Positions 13,888 through 15,037 of a DNA stretch of 15,037 nucleotides are shown piece by piece (the first letter of the stretch is position 1; each line of letters starts with the position of its first letter). The notes under the pieces were generated by a model, which searched no databases, was not told the origin of the DNA, and saw nothing but the letters and a program-made list of their open reading frames with translations. Source of the stretch: Clostridia bacterium. GTDB taxonomy: Bacteria > Bacillota_E > SLMV01 > PUMD01. The stretch is taken from the NCBI GenBank assembly GCA_007128555.1, contig SKXF01000342.1:1-15037 (forward strand). The letters run 5' to 3'. A program made the position numbers and the translations under genes.

Positions 13888-15037
13888 CAAGTGGGTGTAT
13901 TCTTTTCGCGAGGGTCGGGCAGACATGCAGAATCTTCTCGGGGGTAAAGGTGCAAACCTGGCCGAGATGACTCGCCTCGGGATGCCAGTGCCTCCCGGTT
14001 TTACCATAACGACGGAGGCGTGTATCGAGTACAGTCGCTCCGGGCGTTTCCCTGACCAGCTCGAAGAGCAGATCCGAAGTAGTGTTCAGCAACTGGAGAA
14101 AGACAGGGGAGCGGAGTTTGGGTCTCCTACCAACCCGCTGCTGCTGTCGGTGCGCTCAGGGGCTGCCATCTCCATGCCAGGAATGATGGACACCGTGTTG
14201 AACCTGGGACTTGACGAGGACTGCGTGTCGGGGCTTGCCGCTCTCACGGGTGATGATCGCTTCGCTCGTGACTGCTACCGCCGCCTTATTCAGATGTTTG
14301 GAAACGTGGTCGGAAAGATGGATCACGGTCTTTTCGAGGATATATTGTACCGTGTGAAGGAGTCAGCCGGGGTTGCCGGCGACCACGAGTTGAGCGCATC
14401 TCACCTAGACCAGGTGATTGAGAGATATGGTGATCTATACGAGCGCCAGATGGGTGAGGTGTTTCCCCAGGATCCATGGGAGCAGTTGATCTCGGCCGTG
14501 GAAGCGGTCTTTGCTTCGTGGGACAACGATCGGGCCGCAGTCTACCGAAGGGCCCATGGCATTCCCGATGACCTCGGCACGGCGGTCAATGTGCAGGCAA
14601 TGGTTTTTGGAAACCGGGGCGAGCGATGTGGGACGGGCGTGCTCTTCACGCGGGATCCCTCGACGGGCGAGAAGACGTTGTATGGCGAGTACCTGCGAAA
14701 TGCCCAGGGTGAGGACGTGGTGGCCGGGATCCGGACCCCGCGACCGATCGAGGAATTGAGGAAGGATCTGCCGGAGATTTACGGTGAGGTCCTCGAGGTT
14801 ACGGCGGTCCTCGAAAATCACTACCGGGATATGCAGGATGTGGAGTTCACCGTCGAGGATGGACAGCTGTTCCTACTTCAGACCCGGGGAGGCAAGCGCA
14901 CGGCCACGGCGGCGGTGAAGATTGCCCACGATATGGTCTTTGAAGGCCGGATTGATCGGCGGGAAGCCCTCACCAGGGTTAAACCCGATGACATAGGTGT
15001 GCTTTTGCACCGTCGAATCGATCCTGGGATCGATACC
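13865..15037 (+). CDS. ppdK: Pyruvate, phosphate dikinase (N-terminal part, cut by the right edge)
   Basis: An open frame of 391 codons runs from GTG at 13865 to the window end without a stop; full-length enzymes have about 870-900 residues. The enzyme interconverts pyruvate, ATP and phosphate with PEP, AMP and pyrophosphate in the cytosol. The visible N-terminal ATP-grasp domain has MQNLLGGKGANLAEM (K28), PVPPGFTITTEACIEY, LSVRSGAAISMPGMMDTVLN (R97), GTGVLFTRDPSTGEK, GEDVVAGIRTPRPIEEL and QDVEFTVEDGQLFLLQTRGG. The phosphohistidine domain, including the threonine targeted by the regulator, lies beyond the edge. The GTG has AGGAG (13851-13855) 9 nt upstream and lies within the end of yqfL in another frame, implying coupling. 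Confidence 0.95.
   Translation, partial: MADGPTDNKWVYSFREGRADMQNLLGGKGANLAEMTRLGMPVPPGFTITTEACIEYSRSGRFPDQLEEQIRSSVQQLEKDRGAEFGSPTNPLLLSVRSGAAISMPGMMDTVLNLGLDEDCVSGLAALTGDDRFARDCYRRLIQMFGNVVGKMDHGLFEDILYRVKESAGVAGDHELSASHLDQVIERYGDLYERQMGEVFPQDPWEQLISAVEAVFASWDNDRAAVYRRAHGIPDDLGTAVNVQAMVFGNRGERCGTGVLFTRDPSTGEKTLYGEYLRNAQGEDVVAGIRTPRPIEELRKDLPEIYGEVLEVTAVLENHYRDMQDVEFTVEDGQLFLLQTRGGKRTATAAVKIAHDMVFEGRIDRREALTRVKPDDIGVLLHRRIDPGIDT

Noticed and set aside
13024..14007. 327-codon minus-strand open frame
   Set aside because: It is fully antisense to yqfL and the start of ppdK, both clearly conserved; long antisense frames are common in GC-rich DNA.
1..15037. Defence system, prophage, transposon, CRISPR array or biosynthetic cluster
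   Set aside because: Every gene belongs to a recognisable core family in a familiar order; no transposase, integrase, repeat-spacer pattern or tRNA gene was seen on either strand.

Overview
The window looks like chromosomal DNA from a GC-rich, probably endospore-forming member of the Bacillota (Clostridia or a related deep class, e.g. a Peptococcaceae/Moorella-like lineage). The evidence is the order yqfC-yqfD-phoH-yqfF(pgpH)-ybeY-dgkA-...-era-recO-(DUF4342)-glyQ-glyS-yqfL(PDRP)-ppdK, a classic Bacillota housekeeping/sporulation neighbourhood. Further support comes from strong AGGAGG-type ribosome binding sites, frequent GTG/TTG starts, and the two-subunit glycyl-tRNA synthetase. The placement is inferred from gene content and order and was not tested by alignment.

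Layout. Positions 1-811 (minus strand) hold the first 270 codons of a lysine 6-dehydrogenase/saccharopine dehydrogenase-like oxidoreductase that runs off the left edge. A 375-bp divergent intergenic region (812-1186) follows. It carries a good sigma-A-like promoter for the minus-strand gene. Just before yqfC it has a 22-bp palindrome interleaved with a sigma-E-like promoter pattern. From 1187 to the right edge all genes lie on the plus strand with overlaps or short gaps, consistent with one long operon or a few nested ones: yqfC, yqfD, phoH, pgpH, ybeY, dgkA, a yerB-like lipoprotein, era, recO, a DUF4342 protein, glyQ, glyS, yqfL (PPDK regulatory protein) and ppdK, the last cut by the right edge after 391 codons. 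No strong intrinsic terminator was found inside. Two junctions are longer and structured: phoH-pgpH (97 nt, nested inverted repeats) and DUF4342-glyQ (107 nt, one hairpin followed by a T-rich stretch).

How the genes fit together. yqfC/yqfD are sporulation genes, mother-cell sigma-E regulon in Bacillus. phoH, ybeY and era are linked to ribosome/RNA maturation. pgpH degrades cyclic di-AMP. dgkA recycles undecaprenol or diacylglycerol. recO acts in recombinational repair. glyQS charges glycine tRNA. yqfL controls the neighbouring pyruvate phosphate dikinase by reversible phosphorylation.

I found no mobile elements, CRISPR arrays, tRNA/rRNA genes or phage genes, and no convincing new multi-gene system. 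The most interesting points are specific: a Glu-to-Gln change at the position of the proposed catalytic base in the DgkA-family kinase (which also has an extra C-terminal hydrophobic segment), the structured phoH-pgpH junction, the palindrome/sigma-E-like promoter before yqfC, a YerB-like lipoprotein where cdd often sits between dgkA and era, and glyQS with no recognisable T-box leader.
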